Source of the DNA: Balaenoptera acutorostrata
Taxonomy: Eukaryota > Chordata > Mammalia > Artiodactyla > Balaenopteridae
Length of the DNA stretch: 64,000 bases
Reading direction: 5' to 3'
Assembly: GCF_949987535.1 (NCBI RefSeq)
Contig: NW_026645839.1
Coordinates: forward strand, 186,001-250,000
A model generated the notes under the pieces. The model was not told the origin of the DNA. It did not search any database and saw only the letters and a program-made list of their open reading frames with translations. Both the position numbers and the translations under genes were made by a program. This document shows, piece by piece, positions 35,183 through 49,253 of the stretch; positions within the stretch are counted from its first letter, which is position 1; every line of letters begins with the position of its first letter.

Positions 35183-36941
35183 ATGTTTCAGAACACACGG
35201 TACACTTCTCCAGAGTGGCTGTTGGCAATTTACATCCCACCCATCAGCGTAGCAAGGCTCCCATTTCTCCATGGCCGGTCCTGCATTTCTGGTTTGGACA
35301 CTTTTTTCCGCATGGCCCTTTTGCCCGCTGGGAAGCGAGACTTCTTTGGAGCGCTGATTGGCCTTTCCAGGTTGCTTGGTTGGCCAAAAAGGGCGTATGC
35401 GTTTTTTCCTGAATATATTCAGGAAAAAACGCATACGCCCTTTTTGGCCAGGGGCATCATTGTCCACGTTTTGCCGCTTTTCATGTGCTTTCAAGGCGAT
35501 TCGAATCTACCTCCTGAAATCTGTTTCCTGCAATTCTGCCTTGCTTTCAAAGCCTCTTCGTTGCCTTCCCTTAATATATTTGTGGACGAGAGGTATCATT
35601 TAAAACTGTGCAGGTTTGTGAATTGCAGTGCCCCTGAGCTCCATTTTTCAACTCGCTTTTTTGGGAGCTGGCCGCAAAAGCGCAGGATTGCTTCAGGTCC
35701 TCTTCTGGTTCTGGGGGGCAGGCTGAGCTTGTGCTTAATTCTTCTTCCTGATGGGAAAATAGAGTGACCTGTGCCTGTCCCAACACCTAGAGCTAGTCTC
35801 TCATTGGTTCCCCCTCTTCCTCTTCATCCTCAGGACAAATTGCAACCTGTACGGAACAGGAGGTTAAAGGTTCTGATTCTCCAAGGAGGGAGATGGCTAG
35901 TAAATCGGCTGGAATGGCGAATCCGAGCAAAGGAGATGAGAAATGAGGTGCGTTTTAGAAACCTTTCCCGATCACACGGTGTACCATCTTCTGGGTTTCT
36001 CATGCCTGTTTTCGACGTAGGAAGATGCCCTTGAACCTGGAGATTTGGGACCCATGGGATGGGTACCATGCAGTATTACTTGAAAGGGTCTGCGTTGGCT
36101 CACCCAACCTCACCGAACCTCTCAGCCCCAAGAGTGTCCACCCTTATGTCTCAATCAGCTGTGGGTCTAGATATGGTCAATCCAGGTTGCATCACAGCCC
36201 CTGAACGAATTTTGTAAGAATTTCTCTCTCTTTCACTGTCTTTGTTTCACGGGTTTTGAAAAGTAATTTATTTTTATAATGGGGTTTAGCTGCTTTTCAC
36301 GGCTGTGTTTATGCCGCTTTACACCCCCTTGACTCACTTACAGAGAGATATCAATATATAGGTTTGAAGATTCTTACTAGTCAGATATATTCTTGTGCGG
36401 TGAATAGGGGGTGTTGCGTCCAGTTCACTGAAAAAGGAATAGGTCTTGTCTCTTACATCTTGGGTTTATGGAACGGTATCTGAGCTAATTTGAAACCCTT
36501 GTTTTATGCATCACCCCACCTCACCTTTCCCGTTCAGCAGCCATAGTGTGTTTCCTAAACGTGGGACTCTGTTCTGTTTTGCAATTCAGTTCAAGTGTAG
36601 CGGTTTTTACATTCCCTCTCTAAGTGATATCTTATGATAAGTGTCTTTTTCTGTGTGACTTATTTCACTTAGAATCGTCGTACCTAAATCCACTCATCGT
36701 GCTGCTACTAGCCTTATGACGTTGATTTCATGGCTGAGTGATATTCCATTGTACATGAGGACCACAACTTCTTTATCCATTTTTCTCTTTCCTAGGATAT
36801 TTAAGGTGTAATGAAGTGGGGGTTCTTGTCCACAGAGCAGCCCTAAACTTTGGGGTGCCTGTGTCTTGCTGATTTTTAGTTTTCCCAATTTTTACGGCCA
36901 TGAGTGGAAGTGCCCTATGCTCTCCAAGCTGTGTTTTTTAG
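35183..36941 (+). repeat. Satellite unit 21
   Basis: 1,759 bp, palindrome 35380-35451 (perfect over 70). Carries the three-marker set and GGTTCTGATTC, shared with unit 22. Private ACACGGTAC near 35210 and TTGCGTCC near 36416. Confidence 0.95.
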
Positions 36942-38700
36942 ATGTTTCAGAACACACCGTACACTTCTCCAGAGTGGCTGTTGGCAATTTACATCCCACC
37001 CATCAGCGTAGCAAGGCTCCCATTTCTCCATGGCCGGTCCTGCATTTCTGGTTTGGACACTTTTTTCCGCATGGCCCTTTTGCCCGCTGGGAAGCGAGAC
37101 TTCTTTGGAGCGCTGATTGGCCTTTCCAGGTTGCTTGGTTGGCCAAAAAGGGCGTATGCGTTTTTTCCTGAATATATTCAGGAAAAAACGCATACGCCCT
37201 TTTTGGCCAGGGGCATCATTGTCCACGTTTTGCCGCTTTTCATGTGCTTTCAAGGCGATTCGAATCTACCTCCTGAAATCTGTTTCCTGCAATTCTGCCT
37301 TGCTTTCAAAGCCTCTTCGTTGCCTTCCCTTAATATATTTGTGGACGAGAGGTATCATTTAAAACTCTGCAGGTTTGTGAATTGCAGTGCCCCTGAGCTC
37401 CATTTTTCAACTCGCTTTTTTGGGAGCTGGCCGCAAAAGCGCAGGATTGCTTCAGGTCCTCTTCTGGTTCTGGGGGGCAGGCTGAGCTTGTGCTTAATTC
37501 TTCTTCCTGATGGGAAAATAGAGTGACCTGTGCCTGTCCCAACACCTAGAGCTAGTCTCTCATTGGTTCCCCCTCTTCCCCTTCATCCTCAGGACAAATT
37601 GCAACCTGTACGGAACAGGAGGTTAAAGGTTCTGATTCTCCAAGGAGGGAGATGGCTAGTAAATCGGCTGGAATGGCGAATCCGAGCAAAGGAGATGAGA
37701 AATGAGGTGCGTTTTAGAAACCTTTCCCGATCACACGGTGTACCATCTTCTGGGTTTCTCATGCCTGTTTTCGACGTAGGAAGATGCCCTTGAACCTGGA
37801 GATTTGGGACCCATGGGATGGGTACCATGCAGTATTACTTGAAAGGGTCTGCGTTGGCTCACCCAACCTCACCGAACCTCTCAGCCCCAAGAGTGTCCAC
37901 CCTTATGTCTCAATCAGCTGTGGGTCTAGATATGGTCAATCCAGGTTGCATCACAGCCCCTGAACGAATTTTGTAAGAATTTCTCTCTCTTTCACTGTCT
38001 TTGTTTCACGGGTTTTGAAAAGTAATTTATTTTTATAATGGGGTTTAGCTGCTTTTCACGGCTGTGTTTATGCCGCTTTACACCCCCTTGACTCACTTAC
38101 AGAGAGATATCAATATATAGGTTTGAAGATTCTTACTAGTCAGATATATTCTTGTGCGGTGAATAGGGGGTGTTGAGTCCAGTTCACTGAAAAAGGAATA
38201 GGTCTTGTCTCTTACATCTTGGGTTTATGGAACGGTATCTGAGCTAATTTGAAACCCTTGTTTTATGCATCACCCCACCTCACCTTTCCCGTTCAGCAGC
38301 CATAGTGTGTTTCCTAAACGTGGGACTCTGTTCTGTTTTGCAATTCAGTTCAAGTGTAGCGGTTTTTACATTCCCTCTCTAAGTGATATCTTATGATAAG
38401 TGTCTTTTTCTGTGTGACTTATTTCACTTAGAATCGTCGTACCTAAATCCACTCATCGTGCTGCTACTAGCCTTATGACGTTGATTTCATGGCTGAGTGA
38501 TATTCCATTGTACATGAGGACCACAACTTCTTTATCCATTTTTCTCTTTCCTAGGATATTTAAGGTGTAATGAAGTGGGGGTTCTTGTCAACAGAGCAGC
38601 CCTAAACTTTGGGGTGCCTGTGTCTTGCTGATTTTTAGTTTTCCCAATTTATACGCCCATGAGTGGAAGTGCCCTATGCTCTCCAAGCTGTGTTTTTTAG
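36942..38700 (+). repeat. Satellite unit 22
   Basis: 1,759 bp, palindrome 37139-37210 (perfect over 70). Carries the three-marker set and GGTTCTGATTC, as unit 21. Confidence 0.95.
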
Positions 38701-40459
38701 ATGTTTCAGAACACACCGTACATTTCTCCAGAGTGGCTGTTGGCAATTTACATCCCACCCATCAGCGTAGCAAGGCTCCCATTTCTCCATGGCCGGTCCT
38801 GCATTTCTGGTTTGGACACTTTCTTCCGCATGGCCCTTTTGCCCGCTGGGAAGCGAGACTTCTTTGGAGCGCTGATTGGCCTTTCCAGGTTGCTTGGTTG
38901 GCCAAAAAGGGCGTATGCGTTTTTTCCTGAATATATTCAGGAAAAAACGCATACGCCCTTTTTGGCCAAGGGCATCATTGTGCACGTTTTGCCGCTTTTC
39001 ATGTGCTTTCAAGGCGATTCGAATCTACCTCCTGAAATCTGTTTCCTGCAATTCTGCCTTGCTTTCAAAGCCTCTTCGTTGCCTTCCCTTAATATATTTG
39101 TGGACGAGAGGTATCATTTAAAACTCTGCAGGTTTGTGAATTGCAGTGCCCCTGAGCTCCATTTTTCAACTCGCTTTTTTGGGAGCTGGCCGCAAAAGCG
39201 CAGGATTGTTTCAGGCCCTCTTCTGGTTCTGGGGGGCAGGCTGAGCTTGTGCTTAATTCTTCTTCCTGATGGGAAAATAGAGTGACCTGTGCCTGTCCCA
39301 ACACCTAGAGCTAGTCTCTCATTGGTTCCCCCTCTTCCCGTTCATCCTCAGGACAAATTGCAACCTGTACGGAACAGGAGGTTAAAGGTGCTGATTCTCC
39401 AAGGAGGGAGATGGCTAGTAAATCGGCTGGAATGGCGAACCCGAGCAAAGGAGATGAGAAATGAGGTGCGTTTTAGAAACCTTTCCCGATCACACGGTGT
39501 ACCATCTTCTGGGTTTCTCATGCCTGTTTTCGACGTAGGAAGATGCCCTTGAACCTGGAGATTTGGGACCCATGGGATGGGTACCATGCAGTATTACTTG
39601 AAAGGGTCTGCGTTGGCTCACCCAACCTCACCGAACCTCTCAGCCCCAAGAGTGTCCACCCTTATGTCTCAATCAGCTGTGGGTCTAGATATGGTCAATC
39701 CAGGTTGCATCACAGCCCCTGAACGAATTTTGTAAGAATTTCTCTCTCTTTCACTGTCTTTGTTTCACGGGTTTTGAAAAGTAATTTATTTTTATAATGG
39801 GGTTTAGCTGCTTTTCACGGCTGTGTTTATGCCGCTTTACACCCCCTTGACTCACTTACAGAGAGATATCAGTATATAGGTTTGAAGATTCTTACTAGTC
39901 AGATATATTCTTGTGCGGTGAATAGGGGGTGTTGAGTCCAGTTCACTGAAAAAGGAATAGGTCTTGTCTCTTACATCTTGGGTTTATGGAACGGTATCTG
40001 AGCTAATTTGAAACCCTTGTTTTATGCATCACCCCACCTCACCTTTCCCGTTCAGCAGCCATAGTGTGTTTCCTAAACGTGGGACTCTGTTCTGTTTTGC
40101 AATTCAGTTCAAGTGTAGCGGTTTTTACATTCCCTCTCTAAGTGATATCTTATGATAAGTGTCTTTTTCTGTGTGACTTATTTCACTTAGAATCGTCGTA
40201 CCTAAATCCACTCATCGTGCTGCTACTAGCCTTATGACGTTGATTTCATGGCTGAGTGATATTCCATTGTACATGAGGACCACAACTTCTTTATCCATTT
40301 TTCTCTTTCCTAGGATATTTAAGGTGTAATGAAGTGGGGGTTCTTGTCCACAGAGCAGCCCTAAACTTTGGGGTGCCTGTGTCTTGCTGATTTTTAGTTT
40401 TCCCAATTTTTACGGCCATGAGTGGAAGTGCCCTATGCTCTCCAAGCTGTGTTTTTTAG
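38701..40459 (+). repeat. Satellite unit 23
   Basis: 1,759 bp, palindrome 38898-38969. GTGCAC at 38982 is shared only with unit 26 (44259). ATCAGTATATAGG in the tail is shared with units 24 and 26. Private TACATTTCTCC, CTTTCTTCCGC and ATTGTTTCAGG. Confidence 0.95.
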
Positions 40460-42218
40460 ATGTTTCAGAACACACCGTACACTTCTCCAGAGTGGCTGTT
40501 GGCAATTTACATCCCACCCATCAGCGTAGCAAGGCTCCCATTTCTCCATGGCCGGTCCTGCATTTCTGGTTTGGACACTTTTTTCCGCATGGCCCTTTTG
40601 CCCGCTGGGAAGCGAGACTTCTTTGGAGCGCTGATTGGCCTTTCCAGGTTGCTTGGTTGGCCAAAAAGGGCGTATGCGTTTTTTCCTGAATATATTCAGG
40701 AAAAAACGCATACGCCCTTTTTGGCCAAGGGCATCATTGTCCACGTTTTGCCGCTTTTCATGTGCTTTCAAGGCGATTCGAATCTACCTCCTGAAATCTG
40801 TTTCCTGCAATTCTGCCTTGCTTTCAAAGCCTCTTCGTTGCCTTCCCTTAATATATTTGTGGACGAGAGGTATCATTTAAAACTCTGCAGGTTTGTGAAT
40901 TGCAGTGCCCCTGAGCTCCATTTTTCAACTCGCTTTTTTGGGAGCTGGCCGCAAAAGCGCAGGATTGCTTCAGGCCCTCTTCTGGTTCTGGGGGGCAGGC
41001 TGAGCTTGTGCTTAATTCTTCTTCCTGATGGGAAAATAGAGTGACCTGTGCCTGTCCCAACACCTAGAGCTAGTCTCTCATTGGTTCCCCCTCTTCCCGT
41101 TCATCCTCAGGACAAATTGCAACCTGTACGGAACAGGAGGTTAAAGGTGCTGATTCTCCAAGGAGGGAGATGGCTAGTAAATCGGCTGGAATGGCGAACC
41201 CGAGCAAAGGAGATGAGAAATGAGGTGCGTTTTAGAAACCTTTCCCGATCACACGGTGTACCATCTTCTGGGTTTCTCATGCCTGTTTTCGACGTAGGAA
41301 GATGCCCTTGAACCTGGAGATTTGGGACCCATGGGATGGGTACCATGCAGTATTACTTGAAAGGGTCTGCGTTGGCTCACCCAACCTCACCGAACCTCTC
41401 AGCCCCAAGAGTGTCCACCCTTATGTCTCAATCAGCTGTGGGTCTAGATATGGTCAATCCAGGTTGCATCACAGCCCCTGAACGAATTTTGTAAGAATTT
41501 CTCTCTCTTTCACTGTCTTTGTTTCACGGGTTTTGAAAAGTAATTTATTTTTATAATGGGGTTTAGCTGCTTTTCACGGCTGTGTTTATGCCGCTTTACA
41601 CCCCCTTGACTCACTTACAGAGAGATATCAGTATATAGGTTTGAAGATTCTTACTAGTCAGATATATTCTTGTGCGGTGAATAGGGGGTGTTGAGTCCAG
41701 TTCACTGAAAAAGGAATAGGTCTTGTCTCTTACATCTTGGGTTTATGGAACGGTATCTGAGCTAATTTGAAACCCTTGTTTTATGCATCACCCCACCTCA
41801 CCTTTCCCGTTCAGCAGCCATAGTGTGTTTCCTAAACGTGGGACTCTGTTCTGTTTTGCAATTCAGTTCAAGTGTAGCGGTTTTTACATTCCCTCTCTAA
41901 GTGATATCTTATGATAAGTGTCTTTTTCTGTGTGACTTATTTCACTTAGAATCGTCGTACCTAAATCCACTCATCGTGCTGCTACTAGCCTTATGACGTT
42001 GATTTCATGGCTGAGTGATATTCCATTGTACATGAGGACCACAACTTCTTTATCCATTTTTCTCTTTCCTAGGATATTTAAGGTGTAATGAAGTGGGGGT
42101 TCTTGTCCACAGAGCAGCCCTAAACTTTGGGGTGCCTGTGTCTTGCTGATTTTTAGTTTTCCCAATTTTTACGGCCATGAGTGGAAGTGCCCTATGCTCT
42201 CCAAGCTGTGTTTTTTAG
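40460..42218 (+). repeat. Satellite unit 24
   Basis: 1,759 bp, palindrome 40657-40728. ATCAGTATATAGG tail; otherwise close to the right-block consensus. Confidence 0.95.
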
Positions 42219-43977
42219 ATGTTTCAGAACACACCGTACACTTCTCCAGAGTGGCTGTTGGCAATTTACATCCCACCCATCAGCGTAGCAAGGCTCCCAT
42301 TTCTCCATGGCCGGTCCTGCATTTCTGGTTTGGACACTTTTTTCCGCATGGCCCTTTTGCCCGCTGGGAAGCGAGACTTCTTTGGAGCGCTGATTGGCCT
42401 TTCCAGGTTGCTTGGTTGGCCAAAAAGGGCGTATGCGTTTTTTCCTGAATATATTCAGGAAAAAACGCATACGCCCTTTTTGGCCAAGGGCATCATTGTC
42501 CACGTTTTGCCGCTTTTCATGTGCTTTCAAGGCGATTCGAATCTACCTCCTGAAATCTGTTTCCTGCAATTCTGCCTTGCTTTCAAAGCCTCTTCGTTGC
42601 CTTCCCTTAATATATTTGTGGACGAGAGGTATCATTTAAAACTCTGCAGGTTTGTGAATTGCAGTGCCCCTGAGCTCCATTTTTCAACTCGCTTTTTTGG
42701 GAGCTGGCCGCAAAAGCGCAGGATTGCTTCAGGCCCTCTTCTGGTTCTGGGGGGCAGGCTGAGCTTGTGCTTAATTCTTCTTCCTGATGGGAAAATAGAG
42801 TGACCTGTGCCTGTCCCAACACCTAGAGCTAGTCTCTCATTGGTTCCCCCTCTTCCCCTTCATCCTCAGGACAAATTGCAACCTGTACGGAACAGGAGGT
42901 TAAAGGTGCTGATTCTCCAAGGAGGGAGATGGCTAGTAAATCGGCTGGAATGGCGAACCCGAGCAAAGGAGATGAGAAATGAGGTGCGTTTTAGAAACCT
43001 TTCCCGATCACACGGTGTACCATCTTCTGGGTTTCTCATGCCTGTTTTCGACGTAGGAAGATGCCCTTGAACCTGGAGATTTGGGACCCATGGGATGGGT
43101 ACAATGCAGTATTACTTGAAAGGGTCTGCGTTGGCTCACCCAACCTCACCGAACCTCTCAGCCCCAAGAGTGTCCACCCTTATGTCTCAATCAGCTGTGG
43201 GTCTAGATATGGTCAATCCAGGTTGCATCACAGCCCCTGAACGAATTTTGTAAGAATTTCTCTCTCTTTCACTGTCTTTGTTTCACGGGTTTTGAAAAGT
43301 AATTTATTTTTATAATGGGGTTTAGCTGCTTTTCACGGCTGTGTTTATGCCGCTTTACACCCCCTTGACTCACTTACAGAGAGATATCAATATATAGGTT
43401 TGAAGATTCTTACTAGTCAGATATATTCTTGTGCGGTGAATAGGGGGTGTTGAGTCCAGTTCACTGAAAAAGGAATAGGTCTTGTCTCTTACATATTGGG
43501 TTTATGGAACGGTATCTGAGCTAATTTGAAACCCTTGTTTTATGCATCACCCCACCTCACCTTTCCCGTTCAGCAGCCATAGTGTGTTTCCTAAACGTGG
43601 GACTCTGTTCTGTTTTGCAATTCAGTTCAAGTGTAGCGGTTTTTACATTCCCTCTCTAAGTGATATCTTATGATAAGTGTCTTTTTCTGTGTGACTTATT
43701 TCACTTAGAATCGTCGTACCTAAATCCACTCATCGTGCTGCTACTAGCCTTATGACGTTGATTTCATGGCTGAGTGATATTCCATTGTACATGAGGACCA
43801 CAACTTCTTTATCCATTTTTCTCTTTCCTAGGATATTTAAGGTGTAATGAAGTGGGGGTTCTTGTCCACAGAGCAGCCCTAAACTTTGGGGTGCCTGTGT
43901 CTTGCTGATTTTTAGTTTTCCCAATTTTTACGGCCATGAGTGGAAGTGCCCTATGCTCTCCAAGCTGTGTTTTTTAG
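42219..43977 (+). repeat. Satellite unit 25
   Basis: 1,759 bp, palindrome 42416-42487. C to A at 43103 removes the KpnI site; otherwise close to consensus. Confidence 0.95.
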
Positions 43978-45736
43978 ATGTTTCAGAACACACCGTACAC
44001 TTCTCCAGAGTGGCTGTTGGCAATTTACATCCCACCCATCAGCGTAGCAAGGCTCCCATTTCTCCATGGCCGGTCCTGCATTTCTGGTTTGGACACTTTT
44101 TTCCGCATGGCCCTTTTGCCCGCTGGGAAGCGAGACTTCTTTGGAGCGCTGATTGGCCTTTCCAGGTTGCTTGGTTGGCCAAAAAGGGCGTATGCGTTTT
44201 TTCCTGAATATATTCAGGAAAAAACGCATACGCCCTTTTTGGCCAAGGGCATCATTGTGCACGTTTTGCCGCTTTTCATGTGCTTTCAAGGCGATTCGAA
44301 TCTACCTCCTGAAATCTGTTTCCTGCAATTCTGCCTTGCTTTCAAAGCCTCTTCGTTGCCTTCCCTTAATATATTTGTGGACGAGAGGTATCATTTAAAA
44401 CTCTGCAGGTTTGTGAATTGCAGTGCCCCTGAGCTCCATTTTTCAACTCGCTTTTTTGGGAGCTGGCCGCAAAAGCGCAGGATTGCTTCAGGCCCTCTTC
44501 TGGTTCTGGGGGGCAGGCTGAGCTTGTGCTTAATTCTTCTTCCTGATGGGAAAATAGAGTGACCTGTGCCTGTCCCAACACCTAGAGCTAGTCTCTCATT
44601 GGTTCCCCCTCTTCCCGTTCATCCTCAGGACAAATTGCAACCTGTACGGAACAGGAGGTTAAAGGTGCTGATTCTCCAAGGAGGGAGATGGCTAGTAAAT
44701 CGGCTGGAATGGCGAACCCGAGCAAAGGAGATGAGAAATGAGGTGCGTTTTAGAAACCTTTCCCGATCACACGGTGTACCATCTTCTGGGTTTCTCATGC
44801 CTGTTTTCGACGTAGGAAGATGCCCTTGAACCTGGAGATTTGGGACCCATGGGATGGGTACCATGCAGTATTACTTGAAAGGGTCTGCGTTGGCTCACCC
44901 AACCTCACCGAACCTCTCAGCCCCAAGAGTGTCCACCCTTATGTCTCAATCAGCTGTGGGTCTAGATATGGTCAATCCAGGTTGCATCACAGCCCCTGAA
45001 CGAATTTTGTAAGAATTTCTCTCTCTTTCACTGTCTTTGTTTCACGGGTTTTGAAAAGTAATTTATTTTTATAATGGGGTTTAGCTGCTTTTCACGGCTG
45101 TGTTTATGCCGCTTTACACCCCCTTGACTCACTTACAGAGAGATATCAGTATATAGGTTTGAAGATCCTTAGTAGTCAGATATATTCTTGTGCGGTGAAT
45201 AGGGGGTGTTGAGTCCAGTTCACTGAAAAAGGAATAGGTCTTGTCTCTTACATATTGGGTTTATGGAACGGTATCTGAGCTAATTTGAAACCCTTGTTTT
45301 ATGCATCACCCCACCTCACCTTTCCCGTTCAGCAGCCATAGTGTGTTTCCTAAACGTGGGACTCTGTTCTGTTTTGCAATTCAGTTCAAGTGTAGCGGTT
45401 TTTACATTCCCTCTCTAAGTGATATCTTATGATAAGTGTCTTTTTCTGTGTGACTTATTTCACTTAGAATCGTCGTACCTAAATCCACTCATCGTGCTGC
45501 TACTAGCCTTATGACGTTGATTTCATGGCTGAGTGATATTCCATTGTACATGAGGACCACAACTTCTTTATCCATTTTTCTCTTTCCTAGGATATTTAAG
45601 GTGTAATGAAGTGGGGATTCTTGTCCACAGAGCAGCCCTAAACTTTGGGGTGCCTGTGTCTTGCTGATTTTTAGTTTTCCCAATTTATACGGCCATGAGT
45701 GGAAGTGCCCTATGCTCTCCAAGCTGTGTTTTTTAG
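43978..45736 (+). repeat. Satellite unit 26
   Basis: 1,759 bp, palindrome 44175-44246. Shares GTGCAC and ATCAGTATATAGG with unit 23. Private GATCCTTAGTAG near 45165 and GGGGATTC near 45613. Confidence 0.95.
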
Positions 45737-47494
45737 ATGTTTCAGAACACACCGTACACTTCTCCAGAGTGGCTGTTGGCAATTTATATCCCACCCATCA
45801 GCGTAGCAAGGCTCCCATTTCTCCATGGCCGGTCCTGCATTTCTGGTTTGGACACTTTTTTCCGCATGGCCCTTTTGCCCGCTGGGAAGCGAGACTTCTT
45901 TGGAGCGCTGATTGGCCTTTCCAGGTTGCTTGGTTGGCCAAAAAGGGCGTATGCGTTTTTTCCTGAATATATTCAGGAAAAAACGCATACGCCCTTTTTG
46001 GCCAAGGGCATCATTGTCCACGTTTTGCCGCTTTTCATGTGCTTTCAAGGCGATTCGAATCTACCTCCTGAAATCTGTTTCCTGCAATTCTGCCTTGCTT
46101 TCAAAGCCTCTTCGTTGCCTTCCCTTAATATATTTGTGGACGAGAGGTATCATTTAAAACTCTGCAGGTTTGTGAATTGCAGTGCCCCTGAGCTCCATTT
46201 TTCAACTCGCTTTTTTGGGAGCTGGCCGCAAAAGCGCAGGATTGCTTCAGGCCCTCTTCTGGTTCTGGGGGGCAGGCTGAGCTTGTGCTTAATTCTTCTT
46301 CCTGATGGGAAAATAGAGTGACCTGTGCCTGTCCCAACACCTAGAGCTAGTCTCTCATTGGTTCCCCCTCTTCCCGTTCATCCTCAGGACAAATTGCAAC
46401 CTGTACGGAACAGGAGGTTAAAGGTGCTGATTCTCCAAGGAGGGAGATGGCTAGTAAATCGGCTGGAATGGCGAACCCGAGCAAAGGAGATGAGAAATGA
46501 GGTGCGTTTTAGAAACCTTTCCCGATCACACGGTGTACCATCTTCTGGGTTTCTCATGCCTGTTTTCGACGTAGGAAGATGCCCTTGAACCTGGAGATTT
46601 GGGACCCATGGGATGGGTACCATGCAGTATTACTTGAAAGGGTCTGCGTTGGCTCACCCAACCTCACCGAACCTCTCAGCCCCAAGAGTGTCCACCCTTA
46701 TGTCTCAATCAGCTGTGGGTCTAGATATGGTCAATCCAGGTTGCATCACAGCCCCTGAACGAATTTTGTAAGAATTTCTCTCTCTTTCACTGTCTTTGTT
46801 TCACGGGTTTTGAAAAGTAATTTATTTTTATAATGGGGTTTAGCTGCTTTTCACGGCTGTGTTTATGCCGCTTTACACCCCCTTGACTCACTTACAGAGA
46901 GATATCAATATATAGGTTTGAAGATTCTTACTAGTCAGATATATTCTTGTCCGGTGAATAGGGGGTGTTGAGTCCAGATCACTGAAAAAGGAATAGGTCT
47001 TGTCTCTTACATATTGGGTTTATGGAACGGTATCTGAGCTAATTTGAAACCCTTGTTTTATGCATCACCCCACCTCACCTTTCCCGTTCAGCAGCCATAG
47101 TGTGTTTTCTGAACGTGTGACTCTGTTCTGTTTTGTAATTCAGTTCAAGTGTAGCGGGTTTACATTCCCTCTCTAAGTGATATCTTATGATAAGTGTCTT
47201 TTTCTGTGTGACTTATTTCACTTAGAATCGTCGTACCTAAATCCACTCATCGTGCTGCTACTAGCCTTATGACGTGGATTTCATGGCTGAGTGATATTCC
47301 ATTGTACATGAGGACCACAATTTCTTTATCCATTTTTCGCTTTCCTAGGATATTTAAGGTGTAATAAAGTGGGGGTTCTTGTCCACAGAGCAGCCCTAAA
47401 CTTTGGGGTGCCTGTGTCTTGCTGATTTTTAGTTTTCCCAATTTATACGGCCATGAGTGGAAGTGCCCTATGCTCTCCAAGCTGTGTTTTTTAG
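45737..47494 (+). repeat. Satellite unit 27 (mosaic tail)
   Basis: 1,758 bp, palindrome 45934-46005. The tail from about 46951 to 47368 carries several left-block alleles (GTGTGACTCTG, TTTGTAATTC, GACGTGGATTT, TTCGCTTTCC) plus private changes, including a 1-bp loss in GCGGGTTTACA and an AATAAA at 47363-47368. Confidence 0.95.
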
Positions 47495-49253
47495 ATGTTT
47501 CAGAACACACCGTACACTTCTCCAGAGTGGCTGTTGGCAATTTACATCCCACCCATCAGCGTAGCAAGGCTTCCATTTCTCCATGGCCGGTCCTGCATTT
47601 CTGGTTTGGACACTTTTTTCTGCATGGCCCTTTTGCCCGCTGGGAAGCGAGACTTCTTTGGAGCGCTGATTGGCCTTTCCAGGTTGCTTGGTTGGCCAAA
47701 AAGGGCGTATGCGTTTTTTCCTGAATATATTCAGGAAAAAACGCATACGCCCTTTTTGGCCAGGGGCATCATTGTCCACGTTTTGCCGCTTTTCATGTGC
47801 TTTCAAGGCGATTCGAATCTACCTCCTGAAATCTGTTTCCTGCAATTCTGCCTTGCTTTCAAAGCCTCTTCGTTGCCTTCCCTTAATATATTTGTGGACG
47901 AGAGGTATCATTTAAAACTCTGCAGGTTTGTGAATTGCAGTGCCCCTGAGCTCCATTTTTCAACTCGCTTTTTTGGGAGCTGGCCGCAAAAGCGCAGGAT
48001 TGCTTCAGGCCCTCTTCTGGTTCTGGGGGGCAGGCTGAGCTTGTGCTTAATTCTTCTTCCTGATGGGAAAATAGAGTGACCTGTGCCTGTCCCAACACCT
48101 AGAGCTAGTCTCTCATTGGTTCCCCCTCTTCCCCTTCATCCTCAGGACAAATTGCAACCTGTACGGAACAGGAGGTTAAAGGTGCTGATTCTCCAAGGAG
48201 GGAGATGGCTAGTAAATCGGCTGGAATGGCGAACCCGAGCAAAGGAGATGAGAAATGAGGTGCGTTTTAGAAACCTTTCCCGATCACACGGTGTACCATC
48301 TTCTGGGTTTCTCATGCCTGTTTTCGACGTAGGAAGATGCCCTTGAACCTGGAGATTTGGGACCCATGGGATGGGTACCATGCAGTATTACTTGAAAGGG
48401 TCTGCATTGGCTCACCCAACCTCACCGAACCTCTCAGCCCCAAGAGTGTCCACCCTTATGTCTCAATCAGCTGTGGGTCTAGATATGGTCAATCCAGGTT
48501 GCATCACAGCCCCTGAACGAATTTTGTAAGAATTTCTCTCTCTTTCACTGTCTTTGTTTCACGGGTTTTGAAAAGTAATTTATTTTTATAATGGGGTTTA
48601 GCTGCTTTTCACGGCTGTGTTTATGCCGCTTTACACCCCCTTGACTCACTTACAGAGAGATATCAATATATAGGTTTGAAGATTCTTACTAGTCAGATAT
48701 ATTCTTGTGCGGTGAATAGGGGGTGTTGAGTCCAGTTCACTGAAAAAGGAATAGGTCTTGTCTCTTACATATTGGGTTTATGGAACGGTATCTGAGCTAA
48801 TTTGAAACCCTTGTTTTATGCATCACCCCACCTCACCTTTCCCGTTCAGCAGCCATAGTGTGTTTCCTAAACGTGGGACTCTGTTCTGTTTTGCAATTCA
48901 GTTCAAGTGTAGCGGTTTTTACATTCCCTCTCTAAGTGATATCTTATGATAAGTGTCTTTTTCTGTGTGACTTATTTCACTAAGAATCGTCGTACCTAAA
49001 TCCACTCATCGTGCTGCTACTAGCCTTATGACGTTGATTTCATGGCTGAGTGATATTCCATTGTACATGAGGACCACAACTTCTTTATCCATTTTTCTCT
49101 TTCCTAGGATATTTAAGGTGTAATGAAGTGGGGGTTCTTGTCCACAGAGCAGCCCTAAACTTTGGGGTGCCTGTGTCTTGCTGATTTTTAGTTTTCCCAA
49201 TTTATACGCCCATGAGTAGAAGTGCCCTATGCTCTCCAAGCTGTGTTTTTTAG
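47495..49253 (+). repeat. Satellite unit 28
   Basis: 1,759 bp, palindrome 47692-47763 (perfect over 70). Has CCAGGGG without the other two markers. A48406 and CACTAAGAATC in the tail are shared with units 30 and 36. Confidence 0.95.

Noticed and set aside
47363..47368. AATAAA in unit 27 as a polyadenylation signal.
   Set aside because: It arises from one private substitution in one unit and has no associated gene.
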